Below, piece by piece: positions 1 through 8,491 of a stretch of 64,000 nt of DNA. The stretch comes from Frigidibacter sp037095735 (GTDB lineage Bacteria; Pseudomonadota; Alphaproteobacteria; Rhodobacterales; Rhodobacteraceae): the NCBI RefSeq assembly GCF_037095735.1, contig NZ_JBAWKD010000009.1:62001-126000 (forward strand), in the 5' to 3' direction. The notes beneath the pieces were generated by a model, which was given only the letters and a program-made list of their open reading frames with translations, made no database searches and was not told where the DNA came from. The position numbers and the translations under genes are program-made. Every line of letters begins with the position of its first letter. Within the stretch, counting starts at the first letter, position 1.

Positions 1-497
1 CGGGCTACGAGCAGGGCTATGCCGCCGGCTGGGAGGATGCCGTCGCCGCGCAGGACCGCGATCTCGAGGCCCTGCGCGGGGACCTGGGGCGCAACCTGCG
101 CGAGCTGTCTTTCAGCTATCAGCAGGCGCGCAGCCATGTTCTGCAGTCGCTCGAGCCGCTGCTGGTCGACATGGTGGCCAAGGTCTTGCCCCGGCTCGCC
201 CAGGAGGCGCTGGGGCCGATGGTGATCGAGACGCTGCGCCCGATGGCGGAAGCGCTGTCGGCGGCGCCCGTGGAAATCACTCTGAACCCCTCGGCCAGAC
301 CGGCGGTCGAAAGCCTGCTGGACCGCTCGGAGGCGCCGCCGTTCCGGATCCTCGAGGAACCGACGCTGGGCGAGGGCCAGGCCTTCCTGCGGCTTGGGTC
401 GACCGAGCGGCAGATCGACCTCGACGGCACGGTCGCCGCCATCGGCGCGGCAGTCAGCGCCTTCTTCCGTCCTGACAGAAGGGAGGCTTCGGAATGA
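1..497 (+). CDS. fliH: Flagellar assembly protein FliH-like, 3' part only
   Basis: The gene enters from the left edge, so its start is missing. The visible part reads GYEQGYAAGWEDAVAAQ and then a long amphipathic helical region. Repeated G-Y/W-x-x-G-style helices followed by a helical C-terminal domain are typical of FliH, the cytoplasmic partner that holds the export ATPase FliI and docks on FliN. Alphaproteobacterial versions are poorly conserved and are often left as 'hypothetical' or mislabelled. The stop overlaps the start of fliN by four bases (ATGA), which implies translational coupling and supports the flagellar assignment. The identity comes mainly from context and the glycine-repeat helix. 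Confidence 0.7.
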   Translation, partial: GYEQGYAAGWEDAVAAQDRDLEALRGDLGRNLRELSFSYQQARSHVLQSLEPLLVDMVAKVLPRLAQEALGPMVIETLRPMAEALSAAPVEITLNPSARPAVESLLDRSEAPPFRILEEPTLGEGQAFLRLGSTERQIDLDGTVAAIGAAVSAFFRPDRREASE

Positions 498-769
498 CCG
501 AGATGAGCGGCGTGGCGGGCAGCCCCCTGACCCAGATCCCCATCGAGATCGTCATCTCCGTCGGCCGGGCACGCCCGCTACTGCGCGACCTGTTGCGCCT
601 GCAGCCGGATGCGGTGCTGGCACTCGACCGCCGCGTCGAGGACCCGGTCGAACTTTATGTCGGGGATCGACTGATCGCCCGCGGCGAGTTGACGGAACTC
701 GAGGGGGACCGGGCCGGGCAGTTGGCGGTACGACTGACCGAGGTCGTCGATCTGCAGGACGGCATATGA
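494..769 (+). CDS. fliN: Flagellar motor switch protein FliN
   Basis: This 91-residue protein is almost entirely the SpoA/FliN C-terminal domain. It shows IPIEIVISVGRARPLLRDLL, then a short GDRLIARGEL strand and a terminal VRLTEVV. FliN forms the C-ring of the flagellar motor with FliM and FliG, sets rotation direction and docks FliH. E. coli FliN is about 137 residues, so this copy lacks most of the N-terminal tail, as many alphaproteobacterial FliN proteins do. The start ATG overlaps the stop of the upstream fliH-like gene. Unlike in many clusters, a 361-base gene-free stretch separates it from fliP. Confidence 0.88.
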   Translation: MTEMSGVAGSPLTQIPIEIVISVGRARPLLRDLLRLQPDAVLALDRRVEDPVELYVGDRLIARGELTELEGDRAGQLAVRLTEVVDLQDGI

Positions 770-1130
770 GGCGGGCCCGTCACGACGCTGCCGCCATCGC
801 GGCCCCTGCAGCCCGACCGTCCGGACAGCCGACTCGGTGCCTGAGGACACGCAGGGCGTCCAAGAGCCCTGGTCTTCCGTCCGGCCCAGCAGGCATTGGT
901 CTCGATGAGTGTTCCCCGGAACGCTCCGGGGCGCCGCGGCCTCTGGCGGTGACGGCCATTGCGCGGGCGGAAACGTCGCGTTCGTGTTCGAAGCGGAAAC
1001 CGCATCCGGGGGACGCGGACGTTTGCCGGCGCCGCGTCCCGCGCCTGTTGCAACCGGCTGCGACCCGCAGCACTGCGCGGCCCCGGGCAATTCATCGGCC
1101 TGTCTGCGAGCACTGCCTGTGTGACCCACG
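770..1130. other. Gene-free spacer between fliN and fliP
   Basis: This is the position where many bacteria carry fliO. A 125-codon open frame starts with an ATGA overlap on the fliN stop (766) and runs to 1143. Its translation is rich in Arg, Pro, Ser and Cys, has no hydrophobic segment, and its third codon positions are less GC-rich than in neighbouring genes, so I do not call it a gene. No terminator hairpin or clear promoter was found. Confidence 0.6.
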
Positions 1131-1967
1131 GTGCCGCAGGTGAGCGGGCGACGTCCTCGGCCCGCAGCCGTTCTGACGCGGCGAAAACGGGTTCGGGATG
1201 GGTTGCCGACCGGCCCCCTGCAGGCTGCGCTGCAGACCCTGTTCGGAATCGTGACGCTCATCTGGCTGCTGGCGGGGGCGGCGGCGGCGCAGGAACTGGG
1301 CCCCGGCATGCCGGCGGACCTCGGTCAGACGCTGCATGGGCTGCTGTCGGACCGCGTCACCCTGATGGTGGTGATGTTCGGCCTGCTCGGTGTCGCGCCC
1401 GGGTTGCTGATCATGCTCAGCTGCTTCCCGCTGATCGTGACCGTGCTCAGCATCTTGCGCCAAGGCATCGGCCTGCCCCAGTCCCCGCCGAACATGCTGA
1501 TCGTCTCGCTCGCGCTTTTCCTCACCTGGTTCATCATGGACCCGGTGCTCGACCAGACCTGGACGACGGCCGTTCAGCCGCTGTTGGCTGAACAAATCTC
1601 TCCGGCCGAGGCCCTGGCCGCCGCGATCGTGCCGTTTCGCGGGTTCATGGAGCACCGCGTGAGCGCAGACGAGGTGGCCGCGCTCTCGGCGCTGCGCCCT
1701 ATCCCGCCGCCCGCCGACAGTCCGCCCCCTTTGTCCATTCTGGTCCCGGCCTTCATGCTGTCGGAAGTCCAGCGCGCCTTCGAGATCGGCTTCCTTCTGC
1801 TGCTGCCGTTCCTGATCATCGATCTGGTGGTCTCGGCGCTGCTGATGTCGATGGGGATGATGATGGTGCCGCCCGCGGTGGTCTCGCTGCCCTTCAAGCT
1901 CGCCTTTTTCGTGGTTGCGGACGGCTGGACCCTGGTCGCCAGCGCGCTGGTGCGCAGCTATTCCTGA
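1131..1967 (+). CDS. fliP: Flagellar type III export protein FliP
   Basis: FliP is a core membrane protein of the flagellar export gate (with FliQ and FliR). The protein has a hydrophobic signal-like leader (LIWLLAGAAAAQE) and the characteristic segment LSCFPLIVTVLSILRQGIGL, with PPNMLIVSLALFLTWFIM next. After the central loop come AFMLSEVQRAFEIGFLLLLP and the paired C-terminal membrane helices ending in MGMMMVPPAVVSLPFKLAFF. All four hydrophobic blocks of the family are intact. The GTG at 1131 gives 278 residues, but no clear ribosome binding site precedes it. A later GTG at 1251, just ahead of the hydrophobic leader, is a realistic alternative start. The next gene downstream is not flagellar. 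Confidence 0.9.
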   Translation: MPQVSGRRPRPAAVLTRRKRVRDGLPTGPLQAALQTLFGIVTLIWLLAGAAAAQELGPGMPADLGQTLHGLLSDRVTLMVVMFGLLGVAPGLLIMLSCFPLIVTVLSILRQGIGLPQSPPNMLIVSLALFLTWFIMDPVLDQTWTTAVQPLLAEQISPAEALAAAIVPFRGFMEHRVSADEVAALSALRPIPPPADSPPPLSILVPAFMLSEVQRAFEIGFLLLLPFLIIDLVVSALLMSMGMMMVPPAVVSLPFKLAFFVVADGWTLVASALVRSYS

Positions 1968-2658
1968 CCCCAAGCGTGTCGACCGTGGCTGGCGCGGGTG
2001 GCCGCCGGGCCGCCGGCGCACCGGTCGGCCGGACGGTTATCCGCTGGCGGGCGGCCTGCACCTGACTTGTCCCGAGAGGCTGTCGCACCTCGACGGCCGC
2101 ACCTTCCGAGATCCACGACGCCGGCGGCGCAGTCCGGAACGCGCTCGGCGGGCGAGGCGGTCAATCCGGCCGGGACGCGGTGGGAGACGGACACGGTCGG
2201 GGACTTACACCGTCGAGGACGGGCGCAGCCGAGACGCGCAGACTGGCGACAGCGAACCGCAGCCGACTATCGCGGATGGCACCGAAGCGTGTGTGCGGTG
2301 CGGGATCTTCCCGCCCGCTGCCCGGCCATCCCGAAGGGCGCACGCCCTTGGGTCAGGGCGGCGCGACCGCGGTCTGCTCCTGCCCCACTCCACGTCAAGG
2401 CTTGCAGGGCTTCGCGGCCGACGGTCCGATCCGGGTTATCCCGCCGCCGCGGCAGAACAGCCGCGGGACGCCGGGGACAGGGCGGGGTCCGGGTAGGACG
2501 CCGCGTGGCAGGCCAGGCGCACCGGCCAGAGAAGGCGGGGCCCCCTCGCGACCCTCTCGTCGCGGACCCGCCGCAGCGGAACCCCGAGGTCGCGTCACAG
2601 CCCCTTGACCTCGCGGGACAAGCTGCGAGGCTCCGGGCCGCGACAGGAGGAGGTAGAG
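1968..2658. other. Long gene-free region between fliP and the oxidoreductase gene
   Basis: Nearly 700 bases lie inside the flagellar cluster with no frame that looks like protein: open frames are Arg/Pro/Gly-rich shadows with no recognisable motif. It is very GC-rich, with no A/T-rich promoter-like patch. Only the last 15 bases have a clear role, an AGGAGG ribosome binding site for the downstream gene. It may be the relic of a deleted flagellar gene or an insertion scar; nothing seen decides this. Confidence 0.6.
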
Positions 2659-3639
2659 ATGACCGAAGTCTATGCGATGCGCGCCGACCGGCCCGGCGGC
2701 TCGGAGGTTCTGCGGCAGGTGGCGATCGACCGACCGGAGCCCGGCCCGGGCGAGGTGCTGATCCGGCACACCGCGATCGGGATCAACTTCATCGACGTCT
2801 ACTTCCGGACCGGCGCCTATCCCTGGCCCGAGGGCGATACGCTGATCACCGGCTCGGAAGGGGCGGGCGTGATCGAGGCGGTGGGCCCCGGCGTGACCGA
2901 GTTCGCCCCCGGCCAGCGCGTGGCCTACACGAAGCCGAACGGCGCCTATGCCACGCACCGGGTGATCGCCGCCGCGATGGTGGTCCCGCTGCCCGACGAC
3001 ATCCCGGACGAGATCGCGGCGGCGGTGATGCTGAAGGGCCTGACCGCGCATTACCTCATCCACCACTCCTATCCCGCGCAGCCCGGCGAGACGGTGCTGT
3101 TCCATGCCGCCGCCGGTAGCGTCGGCCTGATCGCCGGCCAGTGGCTCGCGGCGCGGGGCGTGCGCGCGATCGGCACCGCGGGCGGGGCCGAGAAATGCGC
3201 GCTGGCCGCCGAGCACGGCTATGCCGAGACCATCGACTATCGCGCCGGCGATTTCGTCGCCGAGGTGAAGCGGCTGACCGGCGGTGCCGGGGTCCAGGCG
3301 GTCTATGACAGCATCGGCCACGACACGGTGCTGGGCTCGCTCGACTGTCTTGCGCAGTTCGGGACGCTGGTGATGTTCGGCCAGTCCTCGGGCGCGCCGG
3401 ACCAGTTCCGGATCTCGCATCTCGCCCGCGGCTCGCTGCGGGTGACGCGCCCGACGCTGTTCCACCACGCGGCGCGGCGCGAGTGGCTGCTGTCGGCCAG
3501 CGCAGAGCTGTTCGAGATGATCCGCAGCGGCCGCATCCGGATTCGCATCGGACAGGAATTCGCGCTGTCCGACGTGGCGCAGGCGCATGACGCGCTCGAA
3601 GGGCGGGCGACGACCGGCTCGACGGTGTTGAGACCCTAG
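2659..3639 (+). CDS. NADPH:quinone oxidoreductase, zeta-crystallin/QOR family
   Basis: A 326-residue medium-chain dehydrogenase/reductase of the zinc-free quinone reductase branch, which transfers hydride from NADPH to quinones or activated enones in the cytoplasm. The N-terminal GroES-like domain has GPGEVLIRHTAIGINFIDVY and GSEGAGVIEAVGPGV. The Rossmann domain has FHAAAGSVGLIAGQW (the AxxGxxG cofactor loop, near residue 150), followed by YDSIG and the C-terminal dimer strand. The catalytic zinc ligands of alcohol dehydrogenases are absent, as expected for QOR. The start is the ATG preceded by AGGAGG five bases upstream; an in-frame extension to 2605 has no such site. It sits between fliP and motB with no functional link to motility that I know of. 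Confidence 0.88.
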   Translation: MTEVYAMRADRPGGSEVLRQVAIDRPEPGPGEVLIRHTAIGINFIDVYFRTGAYPWPEGDTLITGSEGAGVIEAVGPGVTEFAPGQRVAYTKPNGAYATHRVIAAAMVVPLPDDIPDEIAAAVMLKGLTAHYLIHHSYPAQPGETVLFHAAAGSVGLIAGQWLAARGVRAIGTAGGAEKCALAAEHGYAETIDYRAGDFVAEVKRLTGGAGVQAVYDSIGHDTVLGSLDCLAQFGTLVMFGQSSGAPDQFRISHLARGSLRVTRPTLFHHAARREWLLSASAELFEMIRSGRIRIRIGQEFALSDVAQAHDALEGRATTGSTVLRP

Positions 3640-3649
3640 GCGAAGTTGC

Positions 3650-3680
3650 GGCAGCCGGGCGCCGCGCGCGGCCGGCTGCC
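3650..3680 (+). terminator. Hairpin after the oxidoreductase gene
   Basis: A perfect 9-bp inverted repeat (GGCAGCCGG / CCGGCTGCC) with a 13-base GC loop begins 10 bases after the stop of the oxidoreductase gene. There is no T-run, so it is at best a weak intrinsic terminator. It implies that motB has its own promoter in the remaining 110 bases. Confidence 0.45.
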
Positions 3681-3789
3681 GGCGGATTCATGGCCGAATC
3701 TGGGCGTTTGGCCGAGGTCAGGCTTTGGTAAGATCTCGGGAACCCTGCGACTGCTACCGCCAAGGGGCAGAGCAACCCGGGGGTCGTCC

Positions 3790-4614
3790 ATGTCGAGCGC
3801 GAACGCAGTCCAGCCGATCATCATCAAGCGCAAGAAGGTCTCTGGCGGCGGCGGCCACCACGGCGGCGCCTGGAAGGTCGCCTATGCCGATTTCGTCACC
3901 GCGATGATGGCGTTCTTCCTGCTGATGTGGCTGCTGAACGCCACCACCGAGCAGCAGCGCAAGGGCATCGCCGACTTCTTCAACCCGACGATCCCCGTCA
4001 ACCGGATCTCGGGCGGCGGCGAGGGCGCGATGGGCGGCGACAACATCTTCACCCAGGACGCGCTCGCCCATTCCGGCACCGGCGCCGCGCAGATGAGCCC
4101 GACGCTGGCCGACAAGGCCTCGGGCAGCGCCGCGCAAGAGGCGGAAACCCGCGCCTTCGCCGAGTTGGCCGAGAAGATGACCGCCCGCGGCGGCGAGTCG
4201 ATGGTGAGCGAGACGCTCTCGCGCCACATCCTGACCCGCGTCACCGACGAGGGGCTGATCGTAGAGTTCTTCGACACCCCCGGCGAGCCGCTGTTCGAGG
4301 GCACGGAACCGACCGCGATCACCCGCGCCCTCGCCGGCGTCGCGGCCAAGGTCTTCTCGCTGGTCGGCAATCAGGTTGCCGTCCAGGGCTTCACCGCGGC
4401 CCCGCCCGAGGTGCTGCGCCACAACCCCAGCTGGGATCTCTCGACCGCCCATGCGCAGGTGATGCGCGAGATCGTGGGCACGGCCGGGCTTGACGAGGCG
4501 CGGTTCCAGCGGATCTCGGGCTTCGCGGACCGCCGGCCGTCCGACGACGCCAACCCGATGGCGCTGCGCAACAACCGCATCGAGCTGATCCTGCTGCGCT
4601 CGCCCGGGACCTGA
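3790..4614 (+). CDS. motB: Flagellar stator protein MotB
   Basis: MotB forms the proton-conducting stator with MotA and anchors it to peptidoglycan. The N-terminus has a basic patch (IIKRKKVSGGGGHHGG) and then a single membrane helix VAYADFVTAMMAFFLLMWLL (about residues 30-49) containing Asp34, the expected proton-carrying residue. A low-complexity periplasmic linker leads into an OmpA-like domain (VEFFDTPGEPLFEG ... RNNRIELILL). At 274 residues it is close to the family norm. The start is the ATG before SSANAVQ; an upstream in-frame extension has no family resemblance. motA is not in the window, so its partner must be encoded elsewhere, perhaps in the flagellar cluster left of the window. 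Confidence 0.92.
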   Translation: MSSANAVQPIIIKRKKVSGGGGHHGGAWKVAYADFVTAMMAFFLLMWLLNATTEQQRKGIADFFNPTIPVNRISGGGEGAMGGDNIFTQDALAHSGTGAAQMSPTLADKASGSAAQEAETRAFAELAEKMTARGGESMVSETLSRHILTRVTDEGLIVEFFDTPGEPLFEGTEPTAITRALAGVAAKVFSLVGNQVAVQGFTAAPPEVLRHNPSWDLSTAHAQVMREIVGTAGLDEARFQRISGFADRRPSDDANPMALRNNRIELILLRSPGT

Positions 4615-4645
4615 CCCGCACAATTCGATCTGTTTGCCGCGGCGG

Positions 4646-4664
4646 GGTTAGGAGCTTGCTAACC
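4646..4664 (+). promoter_or_regulatory. Palindrome upstream of flgE, possible CtrA-type site
   Basis: GGTTAG and CTAACC form perfect 6-bp arms around a 7-base spacer, centred 56 bases before the flgE start. The core TTAG-N7-CTAA has the 4-7-4 geometry of the CtrA box TTAA-N7-TTAA with one mismatch in each half. CtrA controls flagellar genes in Rhodobacteraceae, so a CtrA site here is plausible. The assignment is by pattern only. Confidence 0.45.
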
Positions 4665-4710
4665 TCGCCTGCCGCAGTCTGCCCCGGTCCGCAACAGAAG
4701 GCCGCAGCGC

Positions 4711-6015
4711 ATGTCGATCTCCTCCTCGCTGAATTCCGCCGTCTCTGGCCTGGCCGCGAACGCGACCAAGCTGGCGACGATCTCCGACAACATCGCGAAC
4801 TCCGGGACCTATGGCTACAAGCGGGCCGAAACCGAGTTCAACGCGCTGGTGCTCAGCGGGAACAGCGGCGCCGGGGTCTATTTCGCCGGCGGCACGCGGC
4901 CGCTGACCAGCCGCGCGATCGATGCCCGCGGCGCGCTGGTGGCGACCTCGAACGCGCTCGACATCGCGATCTCGGGGCGCGGGATGCTGCCGGTGACGAC
5001 CTACAGCGCGCTCAGCTCGGTCTCGAGCGAACCGATGAAGATGACGACGACGGGCTCGTTCCACACCGATGCCTCCGGCGTTCTGCGCACGGATTCGGGT
5101 CTTGTCCTTCTGGGATGGGCGGCGAATGCCGACGGTTCGATCCCGGTCTATCCGCGCGGCACCCAGACCGGGCTGGTGCCGATCGTGATCAACACCAACC
5201 AGACCGCAGGCGATCCGACGACGCAGATGACGCTGGCAGTGAACCTGCCGGCGACCGAGACCCGCGCCGGCGAAAGCGGCGAGGTGCGGGTGATGTCGAC
5301 GGAATATTTCGGCAACCTCGGCACCTCGGAATCGCTGGATGTTGAATTCGAACCGACGGTGCCGCTGTCCGGCGAGTCGAATGAATGGACGATGCGGATT
5401 TACGATTCTGCCTCGGGCGGGGCGTTGATAGGGGAATATGTGCTGGTCTTCGACGACAGCCGCGGCGCGGGGGGGACGCTGGCGAGCGTGACCGTGGTCT
5501 CGGGCGGCGCCTATGATGCCAGCACCGGGATCCTCGACCTGGCGGTGGCCGGCGGGCCGCTGGCGATGACGATCGGCAAGATCGGCGACACCAACGGCCT
5601 GACCCAGCTGTCGGACAGTTTCACGCCGACCTCGATCACCAAGGACGGCTCGCCCGTCGGCAACCTGACCGATGTCGAGATCGACGAGAACGGCTTCATC
5701 ACCGCAACCTATGATACCGGCTTCACCCGGCGGATCTATCAGGTGCCGCTGGTCGACGTGCCCAATCCCAACGGGTTGAAGGCGCTGAACAACCAGACCT
5801 TCCAGGTCTCGCCGGACAGCGGCTCGTTCACGCTCTGGGATGCCGGCGACGGCCCGACCGGCGATGTCGTCGGCTACGCGCGCGAAGGCTCGACCACCGA
5901 CGTGGCGGCTGAACTGACCTCGCTGATCCAGACGCAGCGCGCCTATTCGTCGAATGCCAAGGTCATCCAGACCGTCGACGAGATGCTGCAGGAAACCACC
6001 AACATCAAGCGCTGA
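4711..6015 (+). CDS. flgE: Flagellar hook protein FlgE
   Basis: FlgE polymerises into the hook that joins rod and filament. The N-terminal helix carries the rod/hook signature SGLAANATKLATISDNIANS followed by TYGYKRAE (residues 13-42). The C-terminal helix (TSLIQTQRAYSSNAKVIQTV) carries the matching coiled-coil motif shared by all axial proteins. Between them lies a beta-rich, Gly/Thr/Asp-rich exposed domain. The length of 434 residues is normal. There is no signal peptide, in keeping with export by the flagellar apparatus. It is followed by flgK after 12 bases and probably starts a flgE-flgK-flgL-flgI transcript from the intergenic region containing the palindrome at 4646-4664. Confidence 0.93.
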   Translation: MSISSSLNSAVSGLAANATKLATISDNIANSGTYGYKRAETEFNALVLSGNSGAGVYFAGGTRPLTSRAIDARGALVATSNALDIAISGRGMLPVTTYSALSSVSSEPMKMTTTGSFHTDASGVLRTDSGLVLLGWAANADGSIPVYPRGTQTGLVPIVINTNQTAGDPTTQMTLAVNLPATETRAGESGEVRVMSTEYFGNLGTSESLDVEFEPTVPLSGESNEWTMRIYDSASGGALIGEYVLVFDDSRGAGGTLASVTVVSGGAYDASTGILDLAVAGGPLAMTIGKIGDTNGLTQLSDSFTPTSITKDGSPVGNLTDVEIDENGFITATYDTGFTRRIYQVPLVDVPNPNGLKALNNQTFQVSPDSGSFTLWDAGDGPTGDVVGYAREGSTTDVAAELTSLIQTQRAYSSNAKVIQTVDEMLQETTNIKR

Positions 6016-6027
6016 GCGGAGTGAACC

Positions 6028-7482
6028 ATGAGCCTCGGCACTGCCCTTTCCAACGCGGTCTCCGGCCTGACGGCGACGGCGCGCGCCGCCGAGGTCGTGT
6101 CGAACAACGTCTCGAACGCGCTGACGCCCGGTTACGCCAAGCGCGAGCTGATGATCTCGTCGCGGCTGATCAGCGGCGCCGCCGCGGGGGTGAAGATCGA
6201 CGGCGTGGTCCGGGTGCAGGACAAGGTCGCGCTGTCGACCAGCCGCACCGCCAGTTCCGCCTCGGCCCGTGACACACTGATCAGCAGCTTCGGGCTGCGG
6301 ATGGAACAGGTCTTCGGCCTGCCGGATGCGGCGGATTCGCTGTCGGGGCGGCTCGACGGGTTCGATGCGGCGCTGGTCGCGGCGATGAACGAGCCGTCGA
6401 GCGACGCCTATCTGCGGGCGCTCTCGGATAGTGCCGCGGCCGTGTCGGACCGGTTCAACGAAATCTCGGATGCGATCCAGTCCGAACGCCTTGCCGCGGA
6501 CAACCAGATCGCGTCGCAGGTGCGCGTGCTCAACGATTCTCTGGCCAGCATCGACGCGCTCAACCGCGAGATCGTGAAGCTGCGGCTGCGCAGCGACGAC
6601 GTCTCGGGCCTGATCGACCAGCGCCAGGTGCTGGTCGACCGCATTTCGGCCATCGTGCCGGTGCGCGAGTTGGACCGGCAGGGCGGCACCATCGCGCTTT
6701 ACACCGAGGGCGGCGCGATGCTGCTCGAGGGAAAGCCGGTCAAGATCGAGTTCTCACCGGTCGGGGTGATAGATCCCGAAAGCAGTGTCGCGGGCGGAGC
6801 CCTGTCCGGACTGACGATCGGCGACCGGTCCTATTCCGCCCAGGCCGACGAGGCCTTTGCCGGCGGCTCGCTGCAGGCGTTGTTCCAACTGCGGGACGAG
6901 ACCGCCCCCGCCATGCAGCGCCAGATCGATGCATTGGCCCGTGATCTGGTCGAGCGTTTCCAGGACCCCACGCTCGACACGACGCTGTCGACGGGTGACG
7001 CGGGCCTGTTCACCGACGGCGGGGCCGCCTTCGATCCCGCCAACGAAGTCGGCCTCGCCGGCCGGATGCGGCTGAACGCTGCAGTGGACCTGGCGGCCGG
7101 TGGCCAGGCCTGGCATCTGCGTGACGGGCTCGGGGCGATCAGTGCCGGCGCACCGGGCAACAGCACGCTTCTGGAAGCGATGAGCGACCGCTTGCGCGAG
7201 GCACGGGTGCCGGTGTCCGGAAGCTATCTCGGGGCGCAGAAGTCGACACAGGGCCTGGCTGCCGACCTGCTATCGCAGATCGCGCAGGACCGGCTTGCGG
7301 CCGAGGATCGCAGCGCGGCGAGCACGGCCCGCCTGACCGCCGCACAGCAGACGCTGGCGCGCGACGGGGTCGATACCGATCAGGAAATCCAGACGCTGCT
7401 GGTCGTCCAGCAGGCCTATGCCGCCAATGCCAAGGTGATCCAGACGCTGGACGACCTGCTGACCCGCCTGATGGAGATCTGA
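6028..7482 (+). CDS. flgK: Flagellar hook-associated protein 1, FlgK
   Basis: FlgK is the first hook-filament junction protein. The N-terminus LSNAVSGLTATARAAEVVSN and the C-terminus IQTLLVVQQAYAANAKVIQT are the paired axial-protein coiled coils. The central region contains the conserved SGLIDQRQVLVDRISAIVPV block. At 484 residues it is at the short end for FlgK, as in other alphaproteobacteria. The ATG lies 12 bases after flgE with GAGTG ahead of it, and flgL follows after a single base, so the genes are co-transcribed. Confidence 0.92.
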   Translation: MSLGTALSNAVSGLTATARAAEVVSNNVSNALTPGYAKRELMISSRLISGAAAGVKIDGVVRVQDKVALSTSRTASSASARDTLISSFGLRMEQVFGLPDAADSLSGRLDGFDAALVAAMNEPSSDAYLRALSDSAAAVSDRFNEISDAIQSERLAADNQIASQVRVLNDSLASIDALNREIVKLRLRSDDVSGLIDQRQVLVDRISAIVPVRELDRQGGTIALYTEGGAMLLEGKPVKIEFSPVGVIDPESSVAGGALSGLTIGDRSYSAQADEAFAGGSLQALFQLRDETAPAMQRQIDALARDLVERFQDPTLDTTLSTGDAGLFTDGGAAFDPANEVGLAGRMRLNAAVDLAAGGQAWHLRDGLGAISAGAPGNSTLLEAMSDRLREARVPVSGSYLGAQKSTQGLAADLLSQIAQDRLAAEDRSAASTARLTAAQQTLARDGVDTDQEIQTLLVVQQAYAANAKVIQTLDDLLTRLMEI

Positions 7483-7483
7483 G

Positions 7484-8491
7484 ATGAGCTTCGCGTCGAT
7501 CGGCGACCTCGCCAAAGCCCTGCAATTCCGCACGAACAATGCGCAGCTGCGCCAGCGTCTGGCCCAGAGTTCGACCGAGATGTCGACGGGACGGTCCCAC
7601 GACATCTCTGCGCGACTGGGCGGCAACCTGACGCTTCTCGCCGGCATCGAGCGCAACGAGCGGCGGTCGCAGGTTTACCTTCGCGCCTCAGACGTCGCGG
7701 CGGCCGAAGGCGACGCGCTGCAGTCCAGCCTCGGCGTGCTGTCGGACTTCACGACGGCCCTCGGCACCGATCTTGCGGGCACCGCCGAACTCGCCATGCC
7801 GAGCGCGGTCAAGACCCAGAGCATCGTCGCGCGGCAGGGGCTCGACACGGCGATCGCGGCCCTGAATGTTCGCGTCGGCGAAGGCTACCTGCTTTCGGGT
7901 CAGCGCAGCGACCAGAAGCCCCTGCCCGGCGCCGACGCGATGCTTTCGGCACTGCGCGCCGCAACCAGCGGCCTGACCACGGCCGGCGATGTCGCCGCGG
8001 CGGTCGACGACTGGTTTGCGGCCCCGGCCGGGGATGGCGGCTTTGTCGACTTCTATCAGGGCGATGCCGGCCCGGTCACGACCCATCGCCTGTCGGAGAA
8101 CGAGTCGGTCAGCTTCGGGATGACCGCGACCAACGATGCCTTCCGCAGCGTGCTCGCCGGCCTGGCGATCGCCAGCCTGGCCGGCGACGACAGCCTGGAG
8201 CCGACGGTGCAGGCGGCGGACATGCTCCATCAGGCCTCGACCCGACTGATCGGGACGACGGACAGCATCGCGGCCCTGCGCAGCCAGTTGGGTCGCAGCG
8301 AACAAACGATCGAGGACGTGGCGACGCGGACCCGCGCCAATACCACCGCCATGTCACTGGCACGCGAGAAGCTGATCGGCGTCGACACTGCCGATGCCGC
8401 GACCGAGGTGGTCGCCGTGCAGGGCCAGCTCGAAGCGCTCTACACGCTGACGGCCCGGGTCACGCAGATGAAGCTGGTGAACTACCTGTGA
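7484..8491 (+). CDS. flgL: Flagellar hook-associated protein 3, FlgL
   Basis: FlgL is the second hook-filament junction protein and belongs to the flagellin superfamily. The 335-residue sequence starts with the flagellin-like helical region (FASIGDLAKALQFRTNNAQL, then STEMSTGRSHDISARLGGN) and ends with a helical tail (EVVAVQGQLEALYTLTARVT). The ATG begins one base after the flgK stop, and its own stop overlaps the flgI start (GTGA), so the three genes form one translationally coupled unit. Confidence 0.9.
   Translation: MSFASIGDLAKALQFRTNNAQLRQRLAQSSTEMSTGRSHDISARLGGNLTLLAGIERNERRSQVYLRASDVAAAEGDALQSSLGVLSDFTTALGTDLAGTAELAMPSAVKTQSIVARQGLDTAIAALNVRVGEGYLLSGQRSDQKPLPGADAMLSALRAATSGLTTAGDVAAAVDDWFAAPAGDGGFVDFYQGDAGPVTTHRLSENESVSFGMTATNDAFRSVLAGLAIASLAGDDSLEPTVQAADMLHQASTRLIGTTDSIAALRSQLGRSEQTIEDVATRTRANTTAMSLAREKLIGVDTADAATEVVAVQGQLEALYTLTARVTQMKLVNYL

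Noticed and set aside
766..1143. 125-codon frame between fliN and fliP as a possible fliO
   Set aside because: It has no hydrophobic segment, is Arg/Pro/Ser/Cys-rich, and its codon third positions are less GC-rich than in neighbouring genes.
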